A stretch of 64,000 bases of DNA from an uncultured Flavobacteriales bacterium. Lineage in GTDB: Bacteria > Bacteroidota > Bacteroidia > Flavobacteriales_D > Parvicellaceae. Both the position numbers and the translations under genes were made by a program. Under the pieces are notes generated by a model. It did no database searches, was not told the DNA's origin, and saw only the letters and a list, made by a program, of their open reading frames with translations. Positions 1 to 11,100 of this stretch are shown in pieces; within the stretch, counting starts at the first letter, position 1; every line of letters starts with the position of its first letter. Location: NCBI GenBank assembly GCA_943787535.1, contig CALSMU010000009.1:62001-126000 (forward strand), in the 5' to 3' direction.

Positions 1-3000
1 ACCCGGTTTCAATCGACGAAACCCCTCCGGAAGACCATAAATAATTAAGGTTTCCAGAACCTCCCGAGGCAGAAACAGCAATAATCCCATCAGAATTCCC
101 ACAACTTGCATCAGAAGTAGTAAAACTTGATAAATCAATAGGAACAATACCATTTAACGTTATCTGTTCTATAACTGTACAGCCACTTGCATCAGATAGT
201 ATGACATCATAAATACCAGCGGCTAAATTTGAAATATCTTCAGTCGACTCTCCTGTAGACCAATCAAATGTGTAAGGTAACGTACCTCCGGAAACAGTCA
301 AATCAATATTTCCGTCATTATTTCCATTACAAGAAGGCGAGGTCAATGATACTGTAATTAATGGTCCATCTCCACTTGTTATATTAACTGTTTCCGATAC
401 AGTACACCCATTATCATCTTGCACATTAACAACATAAACTCCAGCTAACAAACTATCAGCAGTGGTAGAGGTATTTCCATTTGACCATTGATATGTATAG
501 GGAGCTGTACCTCCAGTTGTTCCTGTAATCTCTGCCGTTCCATTGCTCAAACCACAAGATGGCTCTATTAGGGAAATAGTATTTACAATTGAAGATGGTT
601 CAAGAATTGTTCCGGTAGATATCCCTTCACAGTTATTTGCATCAGTCACTGTAACACTGTATGTGCCAGAGCAAATATTAGTCGCTAAAGACCCCGTAAC
701 CCCATTACTCCATTGAAAAGAATAGGGAGCCAAACCTCCAGAAACTGACACCTCTAAACTCCCATCGCATAGAGCAAAACAAGTAGCGTCAATTGCTGAC
801 ACATTTAAATTTAGTGAAGCAACCGTGGATAAAATTTGATAGCTTAGCGAAGATGCACTGCATCCATTTGAATCAGTTACAGTAAAAACATAGGTTCCTG
901 GAGTAGCGTTTAATAAATCAACTGTAGGGTTCGGGATCTGATTGTAATCATAAGACAAAGGGGGCGTTCCTCCAACTATTGAAAACCCAACTAAGCTTCC
1001 ATCATTATTTGCACAAGAGGCATCGGTAACAGAAACCCCCGTTTCATTAATTGAAATTCCAACTCCTTGGTTAATTATGTAAGCGTTACTATCAATATAC
1101 GAACAACCATTTTGACTGGCCATGATATTAGTAAATTGTCCCGCAGCTAACCCTACAATTTTTAAAACACCATTACTATCTGAATTAAGCGTTAAAGGCC
1201 CCTGAGATCCTGATTGATCCGTAAACGAAATGTCATATGAAGCCGTTACGTCCAAACCAGTTAAAACCAATTCACCATCGGTGGCTACACAATTTGTTGT
1301 TTCTATAGTAATTACAGAAAAAGTGATTGCACTTGGTTCAGAAACCACAATAGACGAAGAACTCATACATCCATTTGCATCTAAAACCATAACTTCATAT
1401 AATCCTGCTAACAAACCTGTATAAGATGCTGTCGTTTGAAAAGTTACTCCATTATCTATAGAATATGAATAAGGAGGTGTTCCTCCAGAAGCATCAAAAT
1501 CTATTGTTCCATCTGCAAACCCATTGCAACTTACAGCACCGGGAATTGCCAAAAAGGTGAGAGCTGTTGGTTCATTTATTATTGCGTTATCGGCATATAC
1601 ACATCCCGCATTATCAACAACTGTTAACCCATAGCTACCTTCACATAACCCGGATTCCGATTGTAGCTGTCCTCCAGAACTCCAAGAATAACTATAAGGT
1701 AGGGTTCCACCACTAGGCAAAATGGTCGCAGTACCATCACAATCTCCATTACAAGTAACATCAGTTACTGTTAGTGAACCAGTAATTGGGGTTGGTTCCG
1801 AAATAACCAATGATTCCACAATAAGACAACCATTTGCGTCTTGCACTGTGCAATTAACTGTTCCCGCGCATAAATCTGTTGCTTCCGCATTTACACCTAA
1901 GCCACTATCCCAAGTATAATCATAAGGAGAAGTACCCCCAGAGACCGATACTGAAGCCGTTCCATCACAAACACCATTACATGAAGCATCCGTAAACACC
2001 GAATTAGCTGTCAAAGCAGCAGGTTCACTAATCGTAATATCTGCTGTCTGCTCGCATCCATTAGCATCCGCAGCAACTACCGTATATGTATTAGCACATA
2101 AAGCTGTAACAGTAGCCGTAGTTTGGTTATTTGCATTGGCATCCCATTGGTAAGATACTCCTCCTGAAACACTAATGCTTCCGTCACAATTACCTAAACA
2201 GGAAGCATTCACAGTAGCATCAACATTTACAACAGGTAATGCATTCACTGTAATTGAAGAAACATCAGATGAATTACAGCCGTGTGCATCTGTAACAGTA
2301 AGTGTTGCGCTATAAGAACCTGCAGTAGCGTATGTATGGCTTGGTGCTGCTTGTGATGATGTATTGCCATCTCCAAAATCCCATAAATAAGTATAACCCG
2401 GCGTCCCTCCTGATCCACCTCCATTAAAAACAACATTCTCTCCTTCACAAATAGTTTGGTTACCCCCTGCTAGAGCTGTTAAAATTGTTGGTTCTGTAAT
2501 AACGACAGATTCACTTACCATACAACCATTAACATCCGTCGCAATTACCGTGTGTGTATTAGCGCATAAATTTGTAACTGTAGCTGTAGTTTGATTATTT
2601 GCATTAGCATCCCATTGATACGATGAACCTCCTGAAACACTAATACTTCCATCGCAAATACCAGAACAAGTAACATCCAAAGTAGCATCAACATTTACAA
2701 CAGGTAATGCATTTACTGTAATTACAGAAACATCAGATGAATTACAGCCGTGTGCATCTGTAACAGTAAGTGTTGCGCTATAAGAACCTGCAGTAGCGTA
2801 TGTATGGCTTGGTGCTGCTTGTGATGATGTATTGCCATCTCCAAAATCCCATAAATACGTATAACCTGGTGTACCTCCAGTTCCACTTCCATTAAACGCA
2901 ACATTCTCTCCTTCACAAATAGCTTGGTCAAGACCCGCTAGAGCTGCTAAAATTGTTGGCTCAGTAATAACAATAGATTTATTTAATACACATTCAAATG

Positions 3001-3898
3001 CATCTGTTATGGTAACACTTGCTGTAACAGCACACAATGTGTTGTTGGTTGCAGCTGCAGTTCCATTACCCCCGGCAGCGTCCCATTGATAAAAATAGGG
3101 ATCGGAAAATTCGCTTATAAATGTAGAGAAAACCAAGTCTGAACCTGGCAAAGAACCTCCTCCACACTCTCCCGCCGCATACACATTAGAACAGGAACTC
3201 CGTAATCCAGATCCATCTGAAATCTGAAAAGTAAATTGCTGTCCTGCATTTAAATAAACAGGGTTGTGAAAGGTACAAGTAGCCACCGATGCTTTGGTGA
3301 TATTTGCCGAAGTTATAACGGGATTACCAGTACCATTCCCTTGCCGAATAGATATTGTAGGAGTTTCACCATAACTATTAAAAAATTTGAGCTCTAATGA
3401 TCTCAGATAACCACTTTCTATCGCTGTAAAGGATTGCCAATATTGCTGATTGTCATTACTTCCAGCACCGCATCCTTGCGTATTTTGTTGAACATCAACA
3501 GTGGTCAAGGTTTGGGTTCCGCCTGTAGCAACTACAGCTGCATTCCCATCACACGCACCGTTACAAGAAACATTTGTAGCAGTGATACTAGCAGTATAAG
3601 CAGCTGGTTCTAATACGTTTACATTTTGCCCATCTGTTGAGCCGGTAGCATCAATTACCATCGCATCATAGGTTCCCGCAGGTAATCCCGTAAACTGATT
3701 AGAAGTAAACCAATTAGAACCACCATCTATACTAAACTGATATGGTGCTTGGCCTCCAGAGGCAGATAAAGTAATAGCTCCGTCGGAGCCCCCAAAGCAA
3801 GTTACATTTGTTATTCCATTAACAAGTAAAGTTGGAAGGGAAAAACCTTGGACAACAGAAATGAATAAGATAATAATAGTGGATAATATATTTTTCAT
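1..3898 (-). CDS. SprB-repeat/PKD secreted surface protein, 3' end outside window
   Basis: An open frame runs without a stop from an ATG at 3898 to the left edge, giving at least 1299 residues; the C-terminus lies outside the window. It begins with a signal peptide (MKNILSTIIILFISVVQG). SprB-type repeats follow, each of about 70-80 residues with the pattern C.G.CDG...SGGT.PY.Y.WS...GTY.V.V.DANGC. They are interrupted near residues 140-270 by a different segment (Gln-Tyr-Trp-Gln start, Gly-Ser rich, several Cys) that I do not recognise. Two PKD domains with the WDFGDGN motif lie near residues 320-400 and 475-560. SprB and PKD repeats are typical of T9SS-exported gliding/adhesion proteins of Bacteroidota; a C-terminal sorting domain is expected but not visible here. 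It follows the 1366-residue PKD gene by 19 bp in the same direction, so the two are probably co-transcribed. Confidence 0.85.
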   Translation of the reverse strand, partial: MKNILSTIIILFISVVQGFSLPTLLVNGITNVTCFGGSDGAITLSASGGQAPYQFSIDGGSNWFTSNQFTGLPAGTYDAMVIDATGSTDGQNVNVLEPAAYTASITATNVSCNGACDGNAAVVATGGTQTLTTVDVQQNTQGCGAGSNDNQQYWQSFTAIESGYLRSLELKFFNSYGETPTISIRQGNGTGNPVITSANITKASVATCTFHNPVYLNAGQQFTFQISDGSGLRSSCSNVYAAGECGGGSLPGSDLVFSTFISEFSDPYFYQWDAAGGNGTAAATNNTLCAVTASVTITDAFECVLNKSIVITEPTILAALAGLDQAICEGENVAFNGSGTGGTPGYTYLWDFGDGNTSSQAAPSHTYATAGSYSATLTVTDAHGCNSSDVSVITVNALPVVNVDATLDVTCSGICDGSISVSGGSSYQWDANANNQTTATVTNLCANTHTVIATDVNGCMVSESVVITEPTILTALAGGNQTICEGENVVFNGGGSGGTPGYTYLWDFGDGNTSSQAAPSHTYATAGSYSATLTVTDAHGCNSSDVSSITVNALPVVNVDATVNASCLGNCDGSISVSGGVSYQWDANANNQTTATVTALCANTYTVVAADANGCEQTADITISEPAALTANSVFTDASCNGVCDGTASVSVSGGTSPYDYTWDSGLGVNAEATDLCAGTVNCTVQDANGCLIVESLVISEPTPITGSLTVTDVTCNGDCDGTATILPSGGTLPYSYSWSSGGQLQSESGLCEGSYGLTVVDNAGCVYADNAIINEPTALTFLAIPGAVSCNGFADGTIDFDASGGTPPYSYSIDNGVTFQTTASYTGLLAGLYEVMVLDANGCMSSSSIVVSEPSAITFSVITIETTNCVATDGELVLTGLDVTASYDISFTDQSGSQGPLTLNSDSNGVLKIVGLAAGQFTNIMASQNGCSYIDSNAYIINQGVGISINETGVSVTDASCANNDGSLVGFSIVGGTPPLSYDYNQIPNPTVDLLNATPGTYVFTVTDSNGCSASSLSYQILSTVASLNLNVSAIDATCFALCDGSLEVSVSGGLAPYSFQWSNGVTGSLATNICSGTYSVTVTDANNCEGISTGTILEPSSIVNTISLIEPSCGLSNGTAEITGTTGGTAPYTYQWSNGNTSTTADSLLAGVYVVNVQDDNGCTVSETVNITSGDGPLITVSLTSPSCNGNNDGNIDLTVSGGTLPYTFDWSTGESTEDISNLAAGIYDVILSDASGCTVIEQITLNGIVPIDLSSFTTSDASCGNSDGIIAVSASGGSGNLNYLWSSGGVSSIETG
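2040..2975 (-). repeat. Tandem 468-bp duplication of a SprB+PKD module
   Basis: Two adjacent copies with a spacing of 468 bp (156 codons) lie within the left-edge SprB gene. They are nearly identical over their PKD halves (about 2214-2457 against 2682-2925) and more diverged over the SprB halves. The length is a multiple of three, so the frame is kept. Boundaries are approximate. Confidence 0.8.
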
Positions 3899-3917
3899 AG
3901 ATGTTATTTTGAGGCGT

Positions 3918-6900
3918 TTATTGTTTAATTAATCGCATAGATTTCACTTCATTTTCTGAGGATACTTTAATCAAATACATTCCTGTTTCAAATTCCGATA
4001 TATCAAAGCCAATCGTTTTGTTCTCTTTTGAGCTTAATTTGTTTGCAAGACGTTTTCCTTGAAGATCGAAAATTTCTATATTCCTTTCTGTTGCGTACCC
4101 GTCAAAATACAATGTAAATATTCCATTAGTTGGATTTGGTCTAATACCTATTTGCGCAGCCAATGACTCTGCAATGGCATCTGGATTTTCTATTTCTTCT
4201 TCAGGTTCATTAATTGATGCTCTATTCGAGCGGGTAGTATTATGATCTTGTGCTTTTTGCGCAGAACATAATCCCGGTGCATTAATTGTTACCTGATAAA
4301 CTAAGTTACTGTCACTTGGAGGCGTAACATCCGTATATGAATTTAAGTTCGCTCCTAATGAATCTATAACCATCCAGCCGGTGGTTGGATGATATCTATT
4401 CACATAAAAAGTAGAATAACTAAATCCTTCATAGTTATCCCAAATAAGGTTAACCACATTTCCAACACCTAAGTTGGCCGATAAATGAATTGTTTTATGC
4501 TCATCACTTAGGTTAGACTCATTCCCACAATTATCTACTGTAGATATTTTATATCTCCAAGATCTAATTTGCGGATCAGAATAAACATCATGATAAAAGC
4601 TTAAACTATCTGAGTCTGTAGTTCCAATCAAATAGTATAGTCCACTTTGAGAGGTTTCTTTATACACATTATAATAATCAACTCCTGTAGTTTGAACCGG
4701 TTCCCAAACTACTAAATTCCCTCCTAGTACGGTATCTACCGAAACAATACAGATTGGATTTTCATCAGGTGAAGTCATTTCTACTGTGTAAGCAAAATAA
4801 GATGAACATCCGTTATTTCCAGTAATTTGAACATCATAATCTCCCGGTAAAACATCCGTCAAATCTTGATTAGTGGATCCATCTGACCAACTGTACTGAA
4901 AAGGAGGTAATCCTCCGATTGTATTTATGTAAACTGAGCTCAAATCTCCAGAACAAGTTCCAGTTATTACAGAGTCCAGTAAAATTATTGGAGCTGTAGT
5001 TTCATTTATCACAAATTCTTTTTGCAATAAACATGTATTTGCATCAATTACCAATAATTCATGCATTCCCGGAGCTAATCCTCCCGTTTGGTGAACAGGC
5101 CCTGTTTGATTTGGCCAAATATAGTTATATGGAGCTGCCCCATTGCTTATTACAGCCATCGCTCCTCCTGTATTATTTCCACATGCAGATGGTTGCGTTA
5201 TAATTGAAACAACTGCCTCCTCTGGCTGCGTAACAGTAATACTCTCCATCCCCATACATCCATTTGCATCCGTAACAAAAATTTCATAAGGTCCAGCAAC
5301 CAGGCCAAAAATATCTTCTGTTTGGTCTCCATTTGACCATATGATTTCATAAGGTGAAGCACCTCCTAAAATAGAAACGCTTATTGTTCCGTTCTCTCCT
5401 CCAAAACATTCTAAATTGGTAACATTATCAACTAATATAGTTGGACCTTGATTATCATCAACCGTAACAATACCTTCACTAGAACAATCATTGTTGTCTG
5501 TTACCGTAATTACGTATAAACCTGAGCCCAAACTGTCTGCAATTACCGAATTATCTCCATTGCTCCATGAATATTGATATGGTGGCATTCCTCCAGTAGC
5601 GGAGACAACTGCCATCCCATCATTCTCACCACAATTTGCAAGCTGAACAGCGTTTGTTGTTATATCGATCAATGATTGAGGAATAAAAATCTCTTGAGTT
5701 TGGCTGTCAGAATTTCCACAATTATTAAATCCATCTACAACTATATTGTAGGTGCCCGGATGATCATACGTATGATAAACAGGAGTTAATGAACCTTGTG
5801 TAACTAAAACACCTGAGCCATCACCAAAATTCCAAGAATAACTAGACGCTCCCACCGCAGAAAACTCTATTGGTTGACCCTGACAAGATGCCCCTCCTTC
5901 ATTATAAAAGAATCCTGTATTAACTTGAACACTATCTCCAATTGCTCCAATCTGCACTTGCATTGTGTCGTAATAAACATTCCCGCATCCATTTGTAACA
6001 GAAAAGTGCGCTTCATAATTCCCCGATGCTAAAAAAGGATGTAAAGCAACATCATAAGAACCCTCACCCTCAACAACTAAGGGAAATGTGGAGGTGGTTG
6101 AGTTTCCATCCCCAAAATCCCAGGTATAGTCGCCTGCTCCAGATGGAGCAACAACAAAATACAACTCATCTCCAATACAACCTTGAGCCTGATTAAACAC
6201 CTGGACAGTATTTGGGCCTGGATAAACATTATTATCTATAACGATTGAATCCAATACAGTGGAATCATTTCCACATCCATTCGTGGCAGTAATAGATATA
6301 ATATACAACCCGGTATTTGTGTAAGCGTGAGAAACGCTAGATTCATTTGAAGAAGTTCCATCTCCAAAATCCCAAGAGTAGCTCAATCCATCATAAACTT
6401 GTCCAACAAACATAACCTCATCATTAGGACAAGCAGAATCACCGAATATCTGATAATTCAAATTGGTAACAGGCATGCTATTAACAATATTCACCATTAA
6501 AGGAATAGTAGTGCTTGCTCCACAACCATTTGTTATTTCAACAGATGCATTATAAGTTCCTGCAGCATTATAAATATGCTCAGCATCTTTATTAGCCGAA
6601 GAGTTTCCGTCGCCGAAATCCCATAAATAACTTGCATATCCCGATTGTGCATAAAATTCAGCCTCCGAATTTACACATACAGTGCTATTCACTAAATTTG
6701 CATATGGATTTCCTGTAAACGGCAAATTGTCCTGTACATTAATTGTATCATACAACGTTAAACTATTTCCACAAGCATTCTGATAGGTTACTGAAATTGG
6801 GTATGTCCCAACATTATTATATACATGATTATAACCATCACTAGTACCTGTTCCGTCTCCAAAATCAACATAGTAATCGTAATCCCAATTTACCCAAAAC

Positions 6901-8018
6901 TCCATTTGATCACCTGGACAAACACTCGTTGTGTTGAATTGTAAATATCCATTATTAATAGAAGCATTGTTAGATACCACAACCTCGTAAGGCACATTTA
7001 AAGTACTTCCACAGTCGTTAGTAATTAACAAATTAATACTGTAAACCCCAAGTGAACTATATATATGATTTATATATTCGCCCATGATGGTTGAACTACC
7101 ATCCGCCATGTCCCACTCATACGTTAAACCGTTATCACTCCATGCGTTGATATAAAATTGTTCCCCGGGACATATTGTATCCGGCCCAGAAATATAAACT
7201 CCCGTTACAGGAGCACTATTATCAATAAATACGCTATCCGAAACAGTTGCCGATGACCCACAACCATTAGATACCGTTAGATCAACATAATTCCATCCAA
7301 GATTTGAAAACCCATGCTGGGTATAATAATCAAAATCAAAAGAGCCATCGTTATAATCCCATTGAACACTACTATAGTTATTATTCGTCTGAAAACTAAC
7401 CAAGGAGTTAGGACAAGTAGTATCAGCTCCAACATAGATCCAAGGAGAACCTTGGATAGGAAGACCGCTTGAAACAACATTTATTGTTGTGTCAATGCTA
7501 AATGTACCACAAGTGTTAACAAATTCACAGCTAACTAGGTAAGTTCCATTTGATGTATAAGTATGACTTGCTCCAGAATAATCAGAATTTTCAGTATATG
7601 TAGTCCCATCTCCAAAGTCCCAGAACCAACTATTTCCTTCGGCAGCTACCCAAAAATTTGTAACATCATTAACACAAGCTGAGTCATTATTCATTGAAAT
7701 GTAAGAGGCCGCTCCAGAAACTTGTATTTCAATTTCATAATTACCCAAATACCCACCATTACTATCATAAGCATCTAGATGAGCCCAATAATTACCCGCA
7801 GACAAAAAGGTATGGGTCTCATTGGTTCCATTGAACCAATTTCCCGTTCCAAAGTACCATTGATAAGACACTGCATTAGGATCGCTAGTAGTATTGGTAA
7901 AATTAACAGTTAAAGGCGCGCACCCCGATGTAACGTCTGCCGTAAAAGAGACTTGTGCGTTAATCGTAATAAATGTAAAGATTGAAAGTAGCGCGGAAAG
8001 TAAAAAATTTTGTTTCAT
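3918..8018 (-). CDS. Secreted multi-PKD/SprB protein with T9SS type A sorting domain
   Basis: 1366 residues. A signal peptide (residues 1-21, ending INAQ) is followed by about nine PKD-like domains (residues 22-750; motifs WDFGDGT, WDMADGS, WNFGDGS). Most carry one Cys near the start and one at the end (NGCG/NDCG), suggesting a disulfide in each. Four SprB-like repeats follow (about 765-1060; YSWSNGD, IWSNGDQ, YSWSDGS), then two fibronectin-III-like segments (about 1065-1260) ending in a KAQDHNTTRSNRAS linker. The last 80 residues are a type A T9SS sorting domain (IRPNPTNGIFTL ... GMYLIKVSSENEVKSMRLIKQ). Export by T9SS and attachment to or release from the cell surface are inferred from that domain. 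No enzymatic domain is visible, so an adhesive or structural role is likely. A TATATTTG box lies 25 bp upstream of the start. Confidence 0.88.
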   Translation of the reverse strand: MKQNFLLSALLSIFTFITINAQVSFTADVTSGCAPLTVNFTNTTSDPNAVSYQWYFGTGNWFNGTNETHTFLSAGNYWAHLDAYDSNGGYLGNYEIEIQVSGAASYISMNNDSACVNDVTNFWVAAEGNSWFWDFGDGTTYTENSDYSGASHTYTSNGTYLVSCEFVNTCGTFSIDTTINVVSSGLPIQGSPWIYVGADTTCPNSLVSFQTNNNYSSVQWDYNDGSFDFDYYTQHGFSNLGWNYVDLTVSNGCGSSATVSDSVFIDNSAPVTGVYISGPDTICPGEQFYINAWSDNGLTYEWDMADGSSTIMGEYINHIYSSLGVYSINLLITNDCGSTLNVPYEVVVSNNASINNGYLQFNTTSVCPGDQMEFWVNWDYDYYVDFGDGTGTSDGYNHVYNNVGTYPISVTYQNACGNSLTLYDTINVQDNLPFTGNPYANLVNSTVCVNSEAEFYAQSGYASYLWDFGDGNSSANKDAEHIYNAAGTYNASVEITNGCGASTTIPLMVNIVNSMPVTNLNYQIFGDSACPNDEVMFVGQVYDGLSYSWDFGDGTSSNESSVSHAYTNTGLYIISITATNGCGNDSTVLDSIVIDNNVYPGPNTVQVFNQAQGCIGDELYFVVAPSGAGDYTWDFGDGNSTTSTFPLVVEGEGSYDVALHPFLASGNYEAHFSVTNGCGNVYYDTMQVQIGAIGDSVQVNTGFFYNEGGASCQGQPIEFSAVGASSYSWNFGDGSGVLVTQGSLTPVYHTYDHPGTYNIVVDGFNNCGNSDSQTQEIFIPQSLIDITTNAVQLANCGENDGMAVVSATGGMPPYQYSWSNGDNSVIADSLGSGLYVITVTDNNDCSSEGIVTVDDNQGPTILVDNVTNLECFGGENGTISVSILGGASPYEIIWSNGDQTEDIFGLVAGPYEIFVTDANGCMGMESITVTQPEEAVVSIITQPSACGNNTGGAMAVISNGAAPYNYIWPNQTGPVHQTGGLAPGMHELLVIDANTCLLQKEFVINETTAPIILLDSVITGTCSGDLSSVYINTIGGLPPFQYSWSDGSTNQDLTDVLPGDYDVQITGNNGCSSYFAYTVEMTSPDENPICIVSVDTVLGGNLVVWEPVQTTGVDYYNVYKETSQSGLYYLIGTTDSDSLSFYHDVYSDPQIRSWRYKISTVDNCGNESNLSDEHKTIHLSANLGVGNVVNLIWDNYEGFSYSTFYVNRYHPTTGWMVIDSLGANLNSYTDVTPPSDSNLVYQVTINAPGLCSAQKAQDHNTTRSNRASINEPEEEIENPDAIAESLAAQIGIRPNPTNGIFTLYFDGYATERNIEIFDLQGKRLANKLSSKENKTIGFDISEFETGMYLIKVSSENEVKSMRLIKQ

Positions 8019-8043
8019 TTCGAGAGGGTTTTAAAATAGAAAG

Positions 8044-8051
8044 CAAATATA
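8044..8051 (-). promoter_or_regulatory. Putative Bacteroidota -7 box (TATATTTG)
   Basis: Matches TAnnTTTG 25 bp upstream of the PKD gene start at 8018, within the 171-bp gap to the propeller/phosphatase gene. No clear -33 TTG is seen. The rest of the 8019-8189 gap shows nothing I recognise. Confidence 0.4.
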
Positions 8052-8189
8052 TAAAATTTAACTCTAAATATAACATAGAACTTGAATGACCTAACGCACT
8101 GGATAAAAAAGAAATAAGTGTTTGATCTTAAGGAACCTTAACCATTAAATAATGATTAGAAAACAAGACTAATTATGAAATCTTTTAGG

Positions 8190-11100
8190 CTATATTCTTA
8201 CACCTATAACACAAACATCGTCAACTTGTTCGGTGTCGCCTTTCCAACTAGAAAATACTTCACTAATTTTCGTATGCTGCTCTTTCATGGATAAATGAGA
8301 AATCGACAGAACATATTCTCTCATTTTCTTTACCATAAACTTCTTCCCTTTAGGACCCCCAAATTGATCCTGAAAACCATCCGTTAATGTGTAAATTACA
8401 TCCCCTTTTTCCATTTCGAAGACACCACCAAGAAATGGGACCGAATCTTTATCGTGTTTTCCAACAGGCATCTTCTCAGGTTTTATTTCAGTCAGAGATC
8501 CATCTCGAACTATCCAAATTGGGTTTTGAGCTGCAGTGTAAGTAAATTTATTATTCTCAAAATCGAAGCATATAATACTCGCGTCCATTCCATCTTTCCC
8601 CCCTTCAAGACTACCGTCTTTTTTTAAACGTTCAATAATCGTTTTACGGGTAGAGTTGAAAATTTCATGCGGTTCCAAAAAATTCAACCTAACAGCTTTC
8701 TCTATAGAAGAAATATTCAGGATACTCATAATAGCGCCGGGAACTCCATGTCCTGTGCTATCAGCATTTACCATCGCAAAATTACCGTTACTCAACTTAT
8801 CTGCCCAATAAAAATCTCCACTTACCACTTCTTTTGGTTGAAAGAACACAAAATATTCTTCCAAATTCGAATTTAAGATGTCATCTGTTGCCAAGAAACT
8901 ACGCTGAATTCGTTCAGCATAATTAATGCTATCCGTTATTTCACGATGCGCTGCTTCAACCAATTCTTTTTGACGTTCTGCAATATCTCTTTGTTTCTCG
9001 GCATCTTGCTTCTGAATTACAACCTCTTTGGTTCGCTCGTCCACCAGGGCCCCTAATTGAATGTTTTTTTGCTTTACTCTCCTAATACTGAAAAGAATAA
9101 TTATGTAAACCACAAATATAAATCCTATAACATACAGAAAATAAGCCCAACTTGCTCTATACCAAGGAGGTAAGACAACAAAAGAAAAGACTGCTTCTTC
9201 CGAAATAAAGCCATTAACATTTCTAGCTTTTACTTTAAATGAATAGGATCCTTCTGCTAAATAATACTCTTTTATTGTTCTCGACGACCACTTATTCCAA
9301 TTGTCATCATGCCCTTCTAGTAAAAAGCTATACTCTGTTTTGCTCTCATCAATAAAGGAAGTTGATGCAAAAGTGAAAGTAATCGGTGTATTCGATGAGT
9401 ATTTTAATGTATAATCCAAATCATTGGGCTGCAACAACCCATTCTCTTGATATGCGCCTACAAACAAATTACTATCTCCATAAACTACACTTCGAACCAG
9501 AGCATTGAAAGGAATCTCATAATTATTAATTATTTTACTATCATATCGCATTAATCCACTTGGTCCTCCTAACCATGTTATTCCATCTTGATCGTGAAAT
9601 AAGGCATGAACAACATCTTCAGAATGCCTTCTAAACATCTTAGAATTCCATACATATTTATCCCCATGGAGACTTGAAAAGCCTATTTCGTAATTATTAT
9701 CATTATCATATAAAACCATCCAAATATTTCCTTCTAAATCTTCGCTTATTCGATGTACACCTCTCTTTTTTGAAAAATCTACCCCAAATTCATTGTACAA
9801 AGCAAACTTTCCATCCACATGTTTAAACAGTCCTTGGTCGGTACCAGCATAAATTTCTTTATCCTTCGTGAACATATAAGTAGCTCCTTCTGGAAGACCT
9901 TCATCTGTATAATATCGTTCAAACTTAATAGACGAATCGCGGAATATATCAACATGTGTTTTATAAACACCTCCATCCAAATCTGCAATTGTGCCAATCC
10001 AAATGGTGCCATCTTCTTCGATGACAATATTATGGGCTTCAGCCTGCGTGAAATTTCTTAGGTAGTTGTTTGTAATGTATTGTCCCCCATTATAAATTAA
10101 GTTTGCCAATCCATCATAGTGAACAACAATAAGCTCATTTGGATTAAGTGGAGAGGCCTGAACTTGATATGGACCTCCTGGCTGCAGTTTCGTATGTTCA
10201 TTGGCTTCATTTAATGCCAATACATGGTCTCGTTCTGATACCAACAATAATGTATCGTTTCCATTATAAAACAGATGTAATCCATAACAATCCTGTTCAA
10301 TACCTTTTACTTTTTCAAAAAATCCATTACTGTTCTTGCTATAAACCCCATCTTGCGAAGCAACAAATAGACGTTTTTTATATCTAATAATTGCCTCTAT
10401 TGTACTTCGAAGTCCAGAAGTTAAATCAAATTTTAAAATAGGCGAGTTGATCTGAATTTTAGAAATACCCACATTCGTGCCTAACCAAAGGTTTTTTTCA
10501 TTATCCACAAATTGTGTTTTAATTGCAGCATCCTTCAAACCTTGCTCTAAACCAATTGTATACACAAAATCAAAGTTTCCATCAACAACAATAACGCCTT
10601 TTGAGTTGGTCCCCAAGGAAAGTAAATTATCTTCAATTTTTAAAACAGACATTATAGTTATTCCTTCTAAAAAATCTCTCTTAACAAGCCTTCCAGTATT
10701 CGACATCTCATAAACCCCGGATTGCGCCGTAAAAAACAAATTTCTATCTCGAAATCTGATTGATGATTTAACCTCCTTATTAGATAACTGATAACCCCCT
10801 TCTACTGTTTTCAATTGTTTGCCTTTCAGCAGAAATAATCCCAGACCTTTTTGCTTGATATAATGTCGGCCATCAAGAAAGAACATGTCTTCTATCTCTG
10901 TTTCTGGAATAATACTGTCGACACCCTCAGGTGATATAATATAAATTACTTTTTCAGTTTTTAAATATTTTTTTTCTCCATCAATGATTATCTTGGCAAC
11001 TCTTCCTATGGAATTAACTCCTATATTCTCTAATTCAGAATTAAATTGCAACCTGCCAACCGAATCAGATTTAAGTACGCCAAAATCTCCATTAGCTCCA

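Noticed and set aside
2245-2931. Two short minus-strand frames (MKERMLFLMEVDQ-like)
   Set aside because: They lie in a different frame from the open SprB/PKD frame and only mirror its duplicated PKD domain.
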